NCBI GenBank assembly: GCA_965248715.1
Contig: CBDFKB010000008.1
Coordinates: 868,001-932,000 of the forward strand
Reading direction: 5' to 3'
DNA: 64,000 nt
DNA from: CBDFKB01 sp965248715
Lineage (GTDB): Bacteria; Pseudomonadota; Alphaproteobacteria; Rhizobiales; Rhizobiaceae
Shown here: positions 34,611 through 43,748 of the stretch, one piece after another
Layout of the letters: each line of letters begins with the position of its first letter
Numbering within the stretch: the first letter of the stretch is position 1
Notes under the pieces: generated by a model
Told to the model about the DNA's origin: nothing
Database searches by the model: none
What the model saw: only the letters and a program-made list of their open reading frames with translations
Translations under genes and position numbers: made by a program

Positions 34611-35743
34611 AGCCGATTATCCACAAACAGCGGCTGCAGGATTTCCTTCAGCCGCATTGCTGCACCATCGACCGAACGCTGTTCGCGCACGAAAGCCTTT
34701 GCGCCGGCCGCCAGCAGCCGGCGCAGTTTGTTGTCGGTGATGATTTGCGCCAGGCACGCGCTATAATGCTTCGCGTCAGGCGGATTGGCCAGCAGGCCGG
34801 AAACCCCATCGGCGACCACCAACGGCACTCCCATATTGTCAAGCGCCACCGAAGGCACGCCGTGTGCTGCCGCCTCAAGATAGACCATGCCATACGCCTC
34901 CCGGCACCCCGGCCAGGCCAAAATGTCGGCGTCTTTGATCAGGGAAATCGCCTGTTGTGGGGTGCACTCGCCGGCAAAATGGACGCGACCTGTAGCAATT
35001 TCGCCGAACATTGCGCGGATTTCCGTTTCCCCTGGCCCGCCGCCGGCGATCACCAGGTTCCAATCTAGGTTTAAGATCTGCTGCAAAGCAGTGGCCAACA
35101 CTTGGTAGCTTTCCAGTTTGGCACCTGGGCGCATCATGCCAAGCGTCAGCAATTTGATCCCGGGGCGCAGTTCGGCCCGACATTTAGTTGCCGGAAAATC
35201 ATCGCCGGCGATCAGCAAGTCCGGATCGATAAAGGGTGGCATCTCGCGAATATGGTCATCGCCAACAAATGTGTCGAGATAGGCCCGATCGGACGGGGTC
35301 ATGACGATGTTGATATCGGCCGCCAAGATTGATTTCTGCGCTTCGGTGCGCCACGGTCCCCATTCATTGTTCTGGCCCTGGCCGGTTTTGCACGGTTCGA
35401 TATTGACCAGCGGGATGTTGAGCGCTTTGCAGACAATCGGCCCGATCCAGTCGACGGATTTGTCATAAGGATGATAGCAAAACCAAAGATCTGGCGTGCC
35501 GCCGCGGCGTTGCCAATCGATCAGCAATCGCTCGGCCTCGGCCGCAGCGCCATCACGGCGCGCGGCCAAGTGTTGGCTGTCGCTGCGCTTCGAATAGGAA
35601 ATGTAGCGCGAGGCCAGTACGGTCTCATATCCAGCCTTTTCAAGTGCGGAAAACAGCATTCGCGCCATCTGCCGGTCGCCGGAAGGAATGTGGTGGTCGG
35701 GGGGTTTGAGGGGTGCATAAAACGCGACCCGGCGCTTGCCCAA
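34607..35743 (-). CDS. Glycosyltransferase family 4-like protein
   Basis: About 378 residues in a GT-B fold. The N-terminal block RVAFYAPLKPPDHHIPSGDRQMARML is typical of a glycosyltransferase group often paired with deacetylases. The C-terminal donor half has LLTLGMMRPGAKLESY, LVIAGGGPGE and the E-x7-E region REAYGMVYLEAAAHGVPSVAL. The frame extends to an ATG at 35848, but a TTG at 35743 places the start right before the conserved block with an upstream AGGAA, so I prefer it. It is divergent from the amidinotransferase gene. Confidence 0.85.
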   Translation of the reverse strand: MGKRRVAFYAPLKPPDHHIPSGDRQMARMLFSALEKAGYETVLASRYISYSKRSDSQHLAARRDGAAAEAERLLIDWQRRGGTPDLWFCYHPYDKSVDWIGPIVCKALNIPLVNIEPCKTGQGQNNEWGPWRTEAQKSILAADINIVMTPSDRAYLDTFVGDDHIREMPPFIDPDLLIAGDDFPATKCRAELRPGIKLLTLGMMRPGAKLESYQVLATALQQILNLDWNLVIAGGGPGETEIRAMFGEIATGRVHFAGECTPQQAISLIKDADILAWPGCREAYGMVYLEAAAHGVPSVALDNMGVPLVVADGVSGLLANPPDAKHYSACLAQIITDNKLRRLLAAGAKAFVREQRSVDGAAMRLKEILQPLFVDNRL

Positions 35744-35909
35744 TTGGCTGTTCCTGATACGGGTTTGTCGCCGCCGATATTGCAGTCCCAAGGGCCGGAT
35801 ACAAGATGCGGTCACGCGTTTTTGCGTATCGATCGAACCATTACCCATTGCTCTTGCCCCTACAGTCGGCTATCTGACCCGGTCGCAGAAACCGGCCGGG
35901 CGGGGCAAC

Positions 35910-37022
35910 ATGACACAACCAACGATCGTTAATTCCTGGAATGAATGGGATCCGCTCAAACACGTCATTGTCGGGCGGGCGGACGGCGGTTGTATTCCAC
36001 CACCGGAGCCGGCGCTCGATGCCAAGGTGCCCGAAGACAGCGACATGCGTGGCCAATGGGGTCCACGCCCGCAAGACGCCATTGATCGGGCCAACCAATT
36101 GCTCGACGATTTTGCCGATATGTTGAGCAAACGCGGGGTTACGGTGGACCGGCCAACCCCGCTCGATTTCAATCAGCAAACCGCTACCCCGGACTGGGAA
36201 ACCGGTTCGATGTTTGGCTGCATGCCGCCACGCGACGTGTTGCTAACGGTTGGCAAGGAGATGCTGGAAGCCACTATGTCATACCGTTGCCGCTGGTTCG
36301 AATATCTGTGCTACCGGCCATTGTTGCAGCGCTATTTTGATGAAGACCCGGACATGCGCCACGAGGCGGCGCCGAAACCGCGCCTGACCGACGCCGATTA
36401 TCACCGTGACTATCTGTCGGCAAAGATCGGGGTGGAAAAACGGTTGAAATGGACCGCTGACAAGCATTTCGTGACCACCGAGGAAGAGCCGTTGTTCGAT
36501 GCCGCCGATGTGCTGCGCTTTGGCCGCGATCTGGTGGTGCAACATGGCTTTACCACCAATCTCAAAGCGATCGACTGGTTGCAAAGGCATTTTCCCGACC
36601 ATCGGGTGCACGCGGTCAATTTTCCAGGCGATCCTTATCCGATCCACATTGATGCTACTTTCACGCCCCTGCGGCCAGGTTTGATCCTCAACAATCCAGA
36701 ACGCCGCTTGCCTGATGATCAACGTGGCCTGTTTGAACGCAATGGCTGGGAAATAGTTGACGCCGCCAGGCCGGCCCACAATGCGCCACCGCCGCTTTGC
36801 TACTCGTCGGTATGGCTGTCGATGAACGTGCTGGTGCTCGATGACAAAACGGTTTGCGTGGAAGCAAGCGAGGTGCACCAGCAAGACCAGCTCGACCGGC
36901 TTGGCTTCGAGGTGGTGCCAGTGGAATTGCGCGACGCCTATGCCTTCGGTGGCGGGCTGCATTGCTGCACGGCAGACGTGTATCGCGACGGGACGCTTGA
37001 GGATTACCTCCCCAAACAGTGA
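35910..37022 (+). CDS. Glycine/inosamine-type amidinotransferase
   Basis: About 370 residues. It transfers the amidino group of arginine to an amine, giving a guanidino compound and ornithine. It matches vertebrate glycine amidinotransferase and StrB-type enzymes along its whole length: SWNEWDPLKHVIVGRADG at the start, MPPRDVLLTVGKEMLEATMS, APKPRLTDADY, LFDAADVLRFGRD (catalytic-type Asp197), FPGDPYPIHIDATF (His246) and GGGLHCCTADVYRDGTLEDY (nucleophile Cys352). The acceptor cannot be read from sequence: glycine (guanidinoacetate) or an amino-sugar/cyclitol are both possible. It lies between divergent and co-directional glycosyltransferase genes, which hints at a guanidinylated glycan or glycolipid (inference). 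The ATG at 35910 is chosen over the longer frame. Confidence 0.9.
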   Translation: MTQPTIVNSWNEWDPLKHVIVGRADGGCIPPPEPALDAKVPEDSDMRGQWGPRPQDAIDRANQLLDDFADMLSKRGVTVDRPTPLDFNQQTATPDWETGSMFGCMPPRDVLLTVGKEMLEATMSYRCRWFEYLCYRPLLQRYFDEDPDMRHEAAPKPRLTDADYHRDYLSAKIGVEKRLKWTADKHFVTTEEEPLFDAADVLRFGRDLVVQHGFTTNLKAIDWLQRHFPDHRVHAVNFPGDPYPIHIDATFTPLRPGLILNNPERRLPDDQRGLFERNGWEIVDAARPAHNAPPPLCYSSVWLSMNVLVLDDKTVCVEASEVHQQDQLDRLGFEVVPVELRDAYAFGGGLHCCTADVYRDGTLEDYLPKQ

Positions 37023-37121
37023 CATCTATCACCAGAAAGTCATGCTATCTCGACAACATAGTGCCTTGTTTGTGACATGATGGTTGGTTTAGGGTCAGGA
37101 CCTTCAACCGGATTTATTTCT

Positions 37122-38360
37122 ATGCATTCACCTGTCAAGCGTTTGGAAAACATCAGGATCCTGATGTATAGCCACGACACGTTCGGGCTCGGTCATTTGC
37201 GCCGCTGCCGGGCAATCGCCCATGCTATCGTCGAACATTTCAAGGGCGTCAGCGTTATCATCGTATCGGGATCGCAGATTGCGGGTGCGTTCGATTTCCG
37301 AGCCAGGGTGGATTTCGTCAAAATCCCCAGCGTCATCAAATTGTACAATGGCGAGTATGATTCGGTCGGCGAATATATTTCGATCGACGAAATCCTGTTG
37401 ATGCGCAAGCTGATCATCCAGCGCACAGCGGAGGTGTTTCAACCTGATTTGATGATTGTCGACAAGGAACCGATGGGTTTGCGCGGCGAATTGGAGCCGA
37501 CGCTGGATATGCTGCGCAACACACCGACCAAATTGGTACTTGGGTTGCGCGATGTGATGGATTCTCCAGAGCTTCTAAAGGCGCAATGGGCACGCAGCAA
37601 CATTATAGAAAAGATCGACCACTACTATGACCGTATCTGGGCCTATGGCCCACGGGATTTCTGGAACCCATTGCGCAATCTTAATACCCCGGCGAGCCTG
37701 CGCAAAAAACTATACCATACAGGATTTTTGCGCCGCGAATTGCCCGCTAGTCATGGCATGGAAACCATGCACCTGCCGGAAAACTATATTTTGGTTACCG
37801 CCGGCGGCGGCGGCGATGGCAGCCAATTGATGGATCAGATATTGGCGGCGCGTGAATACGACAGCGCCGAGGATTACCCGATTGTCATGGTGCTTGGCCC
37901 GTTCATGAAAGGAGAAAGCCGCGAACGCATCCGCCATCGGGCTTCGAGCCTGCCCAACATTACCATCATCGATTTTGAGGCGCGCATGGAATTGCTGCTC
38001 AACCGCGCTATCGCCGTAGTCGGCATGTGTGGTTACAACACGTTTTGCGAGGTGCTGTCGTTTGACAAAAAGGCGCTGTTCGTGCCCAGGGTGGAGCCAC
38101 GCAAGGAACAATATATCCGCGCTTGCCGGGCCCAGGAACTGGGCTACTGTGAAATGCTGACCCCGCATGAAGCCTCGATCCCCAACAAGATGTCCGATGC
38201 GTTGCGCAAACTGCCGACCATTGCCAATCCGTCAGTATTGCTGCCCGATATTGACCTGCAGGGTCTTGACAATATCTGCGCCGATCTCGCCGAGATGGTT
38301 AGTACGGACGACAAGCCGCCTAAGGTGCCAACCGATACGAGAGAACAGGCACTGCTTTGA
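37122..38360 (+). CDS. MurG-like glycosyltransferase (COG4671 type)
   Basis: About 412 residues of the GT28/MurG-like group. The start is ILMYSHDTFGLGHLRRCRAIAHAI, with the glycine-rich acceptor loop. ILVTAGGGGDGSQL opens the donor half, and VVGMCGYNTFCEVLSFDKKALFVPR is the typical nucleotide-sugar binding block. No membrane helix. The frame is open to 37077; ATG at 37122 fits better. The stop TGA overlaps the TTG start of the next gene, the first of three overlapping glycosyltransferase genes. Confidence 0.88.
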   Translation: MHSPVKRLENIRILMYSHDTFGLGHLRRCRAIAHAIVEHFKGVSVIIVSGSQIAGAFDFRARVDFVKIPSVIKLYNGEYDSVGEYISIDEILLMRKLIIQRTAEVFQPDLMIVDKEPMGLRGELEPTLDMLRNTPTKLVLGLRDVMDSPELLKAQWARSNIIEKIDHYYDRIWAYGPRDFWNPLRNLNTPASLRKKLYHTGFLRRELPASHGMETMHLPENYILVTAGGGGDGSQLMDQILAAREYDSAEDYPIVMVLGPFMKGESRERIRHRASSLPNITIIDFEARMELLLNRAIAVVGMCGYNTFCEVLSFDKKALFVPRVEPRKEQYIRACRAQELGYCEMLTPHEASIPNKMSDALRKLPTIANPSVLLPDIDLQGLDNICADLAEMVSTDDKPPKVPTDTREQALL

Positions 38361-39631
38361 CCGGTCAAACCCTTGGGGTTTTTCTAAAGGGCTACCCGCG
38401 CCTTTCCGAGACTTTTATCGCCCAGGAATTCTTGGAACTGGAGCGGGCAGGATTTACCATCGAAATCGTTTCGCTGCGCCGCCCGACTGACATCCACCGG
38501 CATCCGGTGCACGAAGAAATTTCGGCGCCGGTGCACTATTTGCCCGAATATGTCCATGACGAACCGCTAAGAGTGTTCAGCGCCTGGCGAAAGGCACGCC
38601 AATTGCCGGGCTACCGCGCTGCATTTCGCCAGTTCTGGCGCGACTTTTGGCGTGATCCGACCCGCAATCGCGCCCGCCGTTTCGCCCAGGGTCTGGTAAT
38701 CGCCGCCGAATATGGCGCCCGCTTTTCCTGGCTCTATGTCCATTATCTACACACGCCCGCATCGGCGGTGCGGTATGGCGCTACCATGACCGGAAAACCG
38801 TTTTCGATTTCGGCCCATGCCAAAGATATCTGGACCATCGAGCAATGGGAAAAGGCCGAAAAATTGCATCAGGCCGAATGGTGCGTAACCTGCACCGCCA
38901 GCGGCGCTGAACATCTGGCCGCGTTGGTGCCGGCAAGCGGCAAGGTGCATCTAGTACACCACGGCATTGACCTGGCACGATTTCCGAGCCCACCTCGATC
39001 CAAGCGTCACGCAAATGGCGCCGACGCCAACGATCCGGTCCGCCTGGTTACCGTGTGCCGGGCGGTTGGCAAAAAGGGCCTCGACACGCTGATCCACTCG
39101 CTGGCGGCATTGCCTGATGATCTTAATTGGCGCTGGACCCATATCGGCGGTGGTGAACAACACGCGGCAATGGTGGAACTGGCGCAAAAGTGCGGGCTTG
39201 GCGATCGGGTGCAATTTCTCGGCGCCCGACCCCAACAAGACGTGATTGCTGCCTACCGTGCCAGCGATCTGTTTGTGTTGCCATGCCGGATCACCAAAAG
39301 CGGCGATCGCGACGGCTTGCCGAACGTGTTTGTCGAGGCACAAAGCCAGCGCCTGGCGATCCTCACCACGCCGATCTCCGGCATTCCCGAACTGATTACT
39401 GATCGGGTCAATGGGGTTTTCGTCGAACCTGACGACCAGCCGGCATTGACCAACGCGCTGTTGGAGCTTGTCCGGGACCCGGCGCTTCGCGGCAATCTCG
39501 GCGATGCCGGCCATGATATCGCTCGCGGCAAATTCGACCACCTGACAACAATCCACAAACTGGTGGCGCTTTTTGACCAACATGCACCAGGATTAAGAAA
39601 TTCGGCCACCATCAAACAGGCGACGCGATGA
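38357..39631 (+). CDS. Glycosyltransferase family 4 protein
   Basis: 424 residues starting with TTG inside TTGA, overlapping the preceding stop. It resembles exopolysaccharide GT4 enzymes: GVFLKGYPRLSETFIAQEFLELE at the N-terminus, HAKDIW in the acceptor domain, LVTVCRAVGKKGLDTLI starting the donor domain, and GDRDGLPNVFVEAQSQRLAILTTPISGIPELI with the E-x7-E-like site. It would add a sugar from a nucleotide donor to a membrane or lipid acceptor. It ends in ATGA overlap with the next gene. Confidence 0.9.
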   Translation: MTGQTLGVFLKGYPRLSETFIAQEFLELERAGFTIEIVSLRRPTDIHRHPVHEEISAPVHYLPEYVHDEPLRVFSAWRKARQLPGYRAAFRQFWRDFWRDPTRNRARRFAQGLVIAAEYGARFSWLYVHYLHTPASAVRYGATMTGKPFSISAHAKDIWTIEQWEKAEKLHQAEWCVTCTASGAEHLAALVPASGKVHLVHHGIDLARFPSPPRSKRHANGADANDPVRLVTVCRAVGKKGLDTLIHSLAALPDDLNWRWTHIGGGEQHAAMVELAQKCGLGDRVQFLGARPQQDVIAAYRASDLFVLPCRITKSGDRDGLPNVFVEAQSQRLAILTTPISGIPELITDRVNGVFVEPDDQPALTNALLELVRDPALRGNLGDAGHDIARGKFDHLTTIHKLVALFDQHAPGLRNSATIKQATR

Positions 39632-40803
39632 CCGGCCGGGTGTTGTTTTACGTCCAGCACCTGCTCGGTATCGGCCACGTGTTTCGTGCGACCCGGGTGG
39701 CCAAGGGGCTTGTCGCGGCCGGTTTTAAGGTGCGTGTTGTGCTCGGCGGTGTGCCGGTTCCCGACATGGATCTCGACCACCTCGACCTGGTTCAGCTTAC
39801 CCCGGTTCGGGTCAAGGATGAGGGATTTTCCCAATTACTGCACCCCGATGGCAGAGATTTCACGGCAAATGACGAGCAAAAACGCGCTGCCCATCTGCTT
39901 AGGGAATTTAACACCTTCAACCCGGACGTTTTGATTACCGAGGCATTTCCGTTCGGCCGCCGGCAATTGCGCTTCGAACTGCTACCATTGCTGGAGGCGG
40001 CAAACAAAAGGGTGCCGAAACCCTTGGTGGTGGCATCGATCCGCGACATTATGCAGGAAAATCGTGCGCCCAATCGGGTGCAAGAAAGCCTGGAGACCTT
40101 CCGCAGCAGCTTTGATTTGTTGCTGGTGCACGGCGATCCGAACCTGATTGTCATCGAAGACACTTTGCAAGGGGTGCCGCAAATCCTTGATCGGGTCCGC
40201 TACACCGGTCTGGTATGCCCGCCGCCGATATCGCCGTTTGCGAAACCTTCGGTTGCGGCAGATATCGTTATTTCGGTCGGTGGCGGGGCGATCGGTGATC
40301 CGCTGCGAAAATGCGCATTTGACGCCATGCGCCTATCAAAACTGCGTGACCTTAATTGGTGCATGACCACCGGCATCAACCTGTCCGAGGATGAATTTAC
40401 CCGACTTTGCGCCGAAGCGCCGGCCAATATGCAAGTGGTGCGTTTCCTGCCCGACCTGGCCGCCGTCATGGCATCTGCCAAAGTTTCCGTGTCTCAGGCT
40501 GGATACAACACGGTGGCAGATGTGCTGCGAGCCGGCTGCCCGGCAGTGCTGGTACCGTTTGCCGGCGGCGTAGAGAGCGAACAGTTGCGCCGGGCCCGAT
40601 TGCTGGACCAGCTTGGCCGGGCGGTGTTGGTCGAACCAAACAAATTGGAACCAGCTACCCTTTGCCAAGCAATCGAACGAGCCGTAAAAGGAGTAGATAC
40701 AACCGCAGCGATTGATCTCGAGGGGGCGGCAAACAGCGCCGCCATTCTAATCCGTGAATTGACCGGTTCTAGCGCTGGCAACATTGGGCATACTCGTGCA
40801 TAA
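39628..40803 (+). CDS. MurG-like glycosyltransferase
   Basis: 391 residues, GT28/MurG-like but only distantly related to the 37122 gene. The start VLFYVQHLLGIGHVFRATRVAKGL has the HxxR acceptor loop. DIVISVGGGAIGDPLRKCAF and VSVSQAGYNTVADVLRAGCPAVLVPF are the donor-side motifs. The four-base overlap with the preceding gene shows one operon (35910-40803). The last product of the island; nucleotide-sugar and acceptor unknown. Confidence 0.88.
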   Translation: MTGRVLFYVQHLLGIGHVFRATRVAKGLVAAGFKVRVVLGGVPVPDMDLDHLDLVQLTPVRVKDEGFSQLLHPDGRDFTANDEQKRAAHLLREFNTFNPDVLITEAFPFGRRQLRFELLPLLEAANKRVPKPLVVASIRDIMQENRAPNRVQESLETFRSSFDLLLVHGDPNLIVIEDTLQGVPQILDRVRYTGLVCPPPISPFAKPSVAADIVISVGGGAIGDPLRKCAFDAMRLSKLRDLNWCMTTGINLSEDEFTRLCAEAPANMQVVRFLPDLAAVMASAKVSVSQAGYNTVADVLRAGCPAVLVPFAGGVESEQLRRARLLDQLGRAVLVEPNKLEPATLCQAIERAVKGVDTTAAIDLEGAANSAAILIRELTGSSAGNIGHTRA

Positions 40804-40845
40804 CATCCGCCATTGACGCATCCCCATCTTCGCGCTGGTGAGCCC

Positions 40846-42216
40846 ATGAAACCATTCCCAAGCATTATCGACAGTATCGGCAATACACCGCTGCATGAGG
40901 TCAAAAACCTCGATACCGGTCGGTGCCGATTGTTTCTCAAACTCGAAAACCAAAATCCCGGCGGTTCGATCAAGGACCGTATCGGTCGTTCGATGATCCA
41001 GGCGGCGGAGGCCGATGGGCGACTGAAACCGGGCGGCACGCTGATTGAAGCAACCGCCGGCAACACCGGTCTTGGCTTGGCCTTGGTGGCGGCACAAAAA
41101 GACTATCGGCTGATCATCGTATTGCCTGACAAGATGGCCCAGGAGAAGATTTTTCACCTCAAGGCGCTCGGTGCCGAGGTCCTTATCACCCGCTCTGATG
41201 TTGGCAAGGGTCACCCAGAATATTACCAAGATATGGCCGAACGCCTAGCTAAGGAAAATGGCTGGTGGTATGTCAACCAGTTCGATAATCGCGACAATCC
41301 GCTCGCGCATGAAACTACTACCGGCCCGGAAATTATCTCACGCATGAATGAAGCCGGCCTAACCTTAGATGCCATGGTCTGCGGTGTTGGGTCGGGCGGA
41401 ACGATTACCGGTCTTGCCAATTGTTTCGCCAAAATTTCTCCGCACACCGAGATGGTATTGGCCGATCCGCAAGGTTCGATCCTCGCCCATTATGTGGATA
41501 CAGGGGAAATTTCCACCGACGTTGGATCGTGGAGCGTTGAAGGTATCGGTGAGGATTTCATACCGCCGGTGGCCGATTTCAGCCGGGTCAAGACAGCGTT
41601 TACGATTCCCGACGACGAAGCTTTCTCGACCGTGCGCGAATTATTGCGCAAGGAGGGGGTTCTCGCCGGATCTTCGACCGGTACATTGCTGGCGGCGGCG
41701 CTCAAATGGGCACGGGCGCAAAGCGAGCCGAAAACCGTGTGCACCTTTGTGTGCGACAGCGGCAACAAATACCTTTCCAAGGTCTTCAATGATTTTTGGA
41801 TGATCGATAATGGCTATTTGGCACCGAAACCCACCGGCACCCTGCGCGATCTGATTGCCCGCAAGCACGGCGAACGCAACGCGGTTACCATCAAGCCGAC
41901 CACCAGTCTCGATGCCGCCTACAAACAAATGAAACTTTATGACATTTCCCAGCTTCCAGTACTTGATGGCGACGATCTGGTCGGCATCCTCGACGAAGAA
42001 GACATCCTGCTGCACATCTATCAGGCCGGTAATTTCGATGGGGTTGCGTCCGACGTTATGGCGCGCGATTTGCGAACCGTTGCTTCCACCGATAGCATCG
42101 ACCGGGTGCTGTTGTTATTGACCAAGGGCATGGTGGTGCCGGTGGTCGATACCGGGCGTTATCAGGGTCTGATCACCAAGGTTGACGTTTTGAACCATCT
42201 ACGGCTACACGCCTGA
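40846..42216 (+). CDS. Cystathionine beta-synthase
   Basis: About 456 residues. The fold-type II PLP domain has NPGGSIKDRIGRSM with the Schiff-base Lys near residue 44, EATAGNTGLGLALVA and GVGSGGTITGLANCF. A pair of CBS domains follows (about 340-455; AVTIKPTTSLDAAYKQMKLYDISQLPVLD). It lacks the eukaryotic N-terminal heme segment, as in bacteria. It would condense serine (or O-acetylserine) with homocysteine. The gene 34 nt downstream completes the reverse transsulfuration route. The ATG at 40846 is chosen. The residual possibility is a cysteine synthase with CBS domains. Confidence 0.9.
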   Translation: MKPFPSIIDSIGNTPLHEVKNLDTGRCRLFLKLENQNPGGSIKDRIGRSMIQAAEADGRLKPGGTLIEATAGNTGLGLALVAAQKDYRLIIVLPDKMAQEKIFHLKALGAEVLITRSDVGKGHPEYYQDMAERLAKENGWWYVNQFDNRDNPLAHETTTGPEIISRMNEAGLTLDAMVCGVGSGGTITGLANCFAKISPHTEMVLADPQGSILAHYVDTGEISTDVGSWSVEGIGEDFIPPVADFSRVKTAFTIPDDEAFSTVRELLRKEGVLAGSSTGTLLAAALKWARAQSEPKTVCTFVCDSGNKYLSKVFNDFWMIDNGYLAPKPTGTLRDLIARKHGERNAVTIKPTTSLDAAYKQMKLYDISQLPVLDGDDLVGILDEEDILLHIYQAGNFDGVASDVMARDLRTVASTDSIDRVLLLLTKGMVVPVVDTGRYQGLITKVDVLNHLRLHA

Positions 42217-42249
42217 CGAGTGATCACCGAACGGTATTTGGAGAATTAG

Positions 42250-43416
42250 ATGCGCAGAAATAAACAGGGCTTTGCGACCCGTGCGATCCATGCCGGCCAG
42301 CGTCCTGACCCGGTAACCGGGGCGATCATGACGCCGATTTATGCGTCGTCGACCTATGTTCAAGAAAGCCCCGGCAAGCACAAGGGGTATGAATATTCGC
42401 GTACCGCCAACCCGACCCGCAAGGCGTTGGAAGATTGCATTGCTGACTTGGAAAATGGTGGCGCCGGCTTTGCCTTTGCATCCGGTATGGCTGCCACCGG
42501 TACGGTGTTGGAATTGCTGGATGCCGGCAGCCATTTGATTGCGGTTGATGATCTTTACGGTGGCACCTACCGAATTTTGCAAAATGTCCGCAAGCGCTCT
42601 GCTGGCCTTAACGTCAGTTTTGTCAATTTTTCCGATCATGCCGCGGTCGAAGCTGCGATAACACCAAAAACCAAGATGATCTGGGTCGAGACCCCGACCA
42701 ATCCGCTGTTGAAAGTCATCGATCTGGAAGCAGTTGCCAAAATCGGCCGCAAACACGGCCTGATCACAGTTGCCGACAACACTTTTGCCTCGCCCTGGTG
42801 CCAAAACCCGCTCGATTTCGGCATCGATATGGTGGTGCATTCTGCTACCAAATATCTCAACGGCCATTCCGACATCGTCGCTGGCGTCGTGGTGACGCCG
42901 CAAGATAATCGCCACGATGATCTCGCCAGCCAAATTGGCTATCTGCAAAACGCGGTCGGCGGCGTATTGGGCGCCAACGATGCGTTTTGGGTATTGCGGG
43001 CGCTCAAGACTTTACCATTGCGGATGCGCCAACATTGCCAATCGGCGCTGGAAATCGCTACTTGGCTCGAGGCACACCCGGCAATCGAACGGGTCTATTA
43101 TCCTGGCCTTGGGTCCCATCCACAGCATGACCTGGCGAAACGGCAAATGCGTGGGTTCGGCGGCATCGTGTCTGCGGTAATCGCAGGTGGGCTGGAGGGC
43201 GCGCGGCGATTTTTGGAACGAACCGAATTGTTTGCGCTGGCCGAAAGCCTTGGCGGCGTTGAAAGCCTGATCGAACACCCGGCGATCATGACCCATGCGT
43301 CAATCCCGCCAGAGGTGCGTGCGCAAATCGGTTTCGTCGACGGGTTGGTGCGGTTGTCGGTTGGGGTCGAAGATGTTGACGATCTGATCACGGATCTCGA
43401 CAACGCGCTGAAATAA
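42250..43416 (+). CDS. Cystathionine gamma-lyase/gamma-synthase family enzyme
   Basis: 388-residue Cys/Met-metabolism PLP enzyme. ATRAIHAGQRPDPVTGAIMTPIY begins it; YEYSRTANPTRKALE, VADNTFASPW and the PLP Lys in VHSATKYLNGHSDI follow. The pairing with cystathionine beta-synthase makes gamma-lyase (cystathionine to cysteine, 2-oxobutyrate and ammonia) the likely role; lyase and synthase are hard to separate by sequence. GGAG stands shortly before the ATG. Confidence 0.92.
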   Translation: MRRNKQGFATRAIHAGQRPDPVTGAIMTPIYASSTYVQESPGKHKGYEYSRTANPTRKALEDCIADLENGGAGFAFASGMAATGTVLELLDAGSHLIAVDDLYGGTYRILQNVRKRSAGLNVSFVNFSDHAAVEAAITPKTKMIWVETPTNPLLKVIDLEAVAKIGRKHGLITVADNTFASPWCQNPLDFGIDMVVHSATKYLNGHSDIVAGVVVTPQDNRHDDLASQIGYLQNAVGGVLGANDAFWVLRALKTLPLRMRQHCQSALEIATWLEAHPAIERVYYPGLGSHPQHDLAKRQMRGFGGIVSAVIAGGLEGARRFLERTELFALAESLGGVESLIEHPAIMTHASIPPEVRAQIGFVDGLVRLSVGVEDVDDLITDLDNALK

Positions 43417-43511
43417 ATTGAGCAGCTATTCTTTCCTGGCACGTATTTCCAATAAACGATAACAATATTGGGTTATGGCAACCGATCATCGACAGCTAAA
43501 TATTGTCAGCA

Positions 43512-43628
43512 ATACCAAGGGAACCTAATATCGGCCTGATTGACTGCGGCGATTCTGCTCGCTGACTAGGCGGAAACCGGACCTCCACAAGCGGGTCGCA
43601 ACAAAGTTAGCGGGCAAAATCGTGCGGC
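43512..43628 (+). repeat. TACCAAGG-family repeat, long copy
   Basis: Begins ATACCAAGGGAACCTAATAT, continues GATTGACTGCGGCGATT and CTCGCTGACTA, then GCGGGCAAAATCGTGCGGC at its far end. The inverted copy at 56320-56462 shares both ends and the order. It lies beside the AT-rich orphan gene. Nothing else is recognised in 43417-43748. Confidence 0.7.
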
Positions 43629-43748
43629 TGAATAACGACTAATTATCAATGCTTTACTGCCCTTCAAGGTGATGCAAACTGGCCCACCGAACGTCGTTGC
43701 AAAGCTAGTTCAACACAATAATTCGGTTCCTGTCACCGTATTTCGCAA

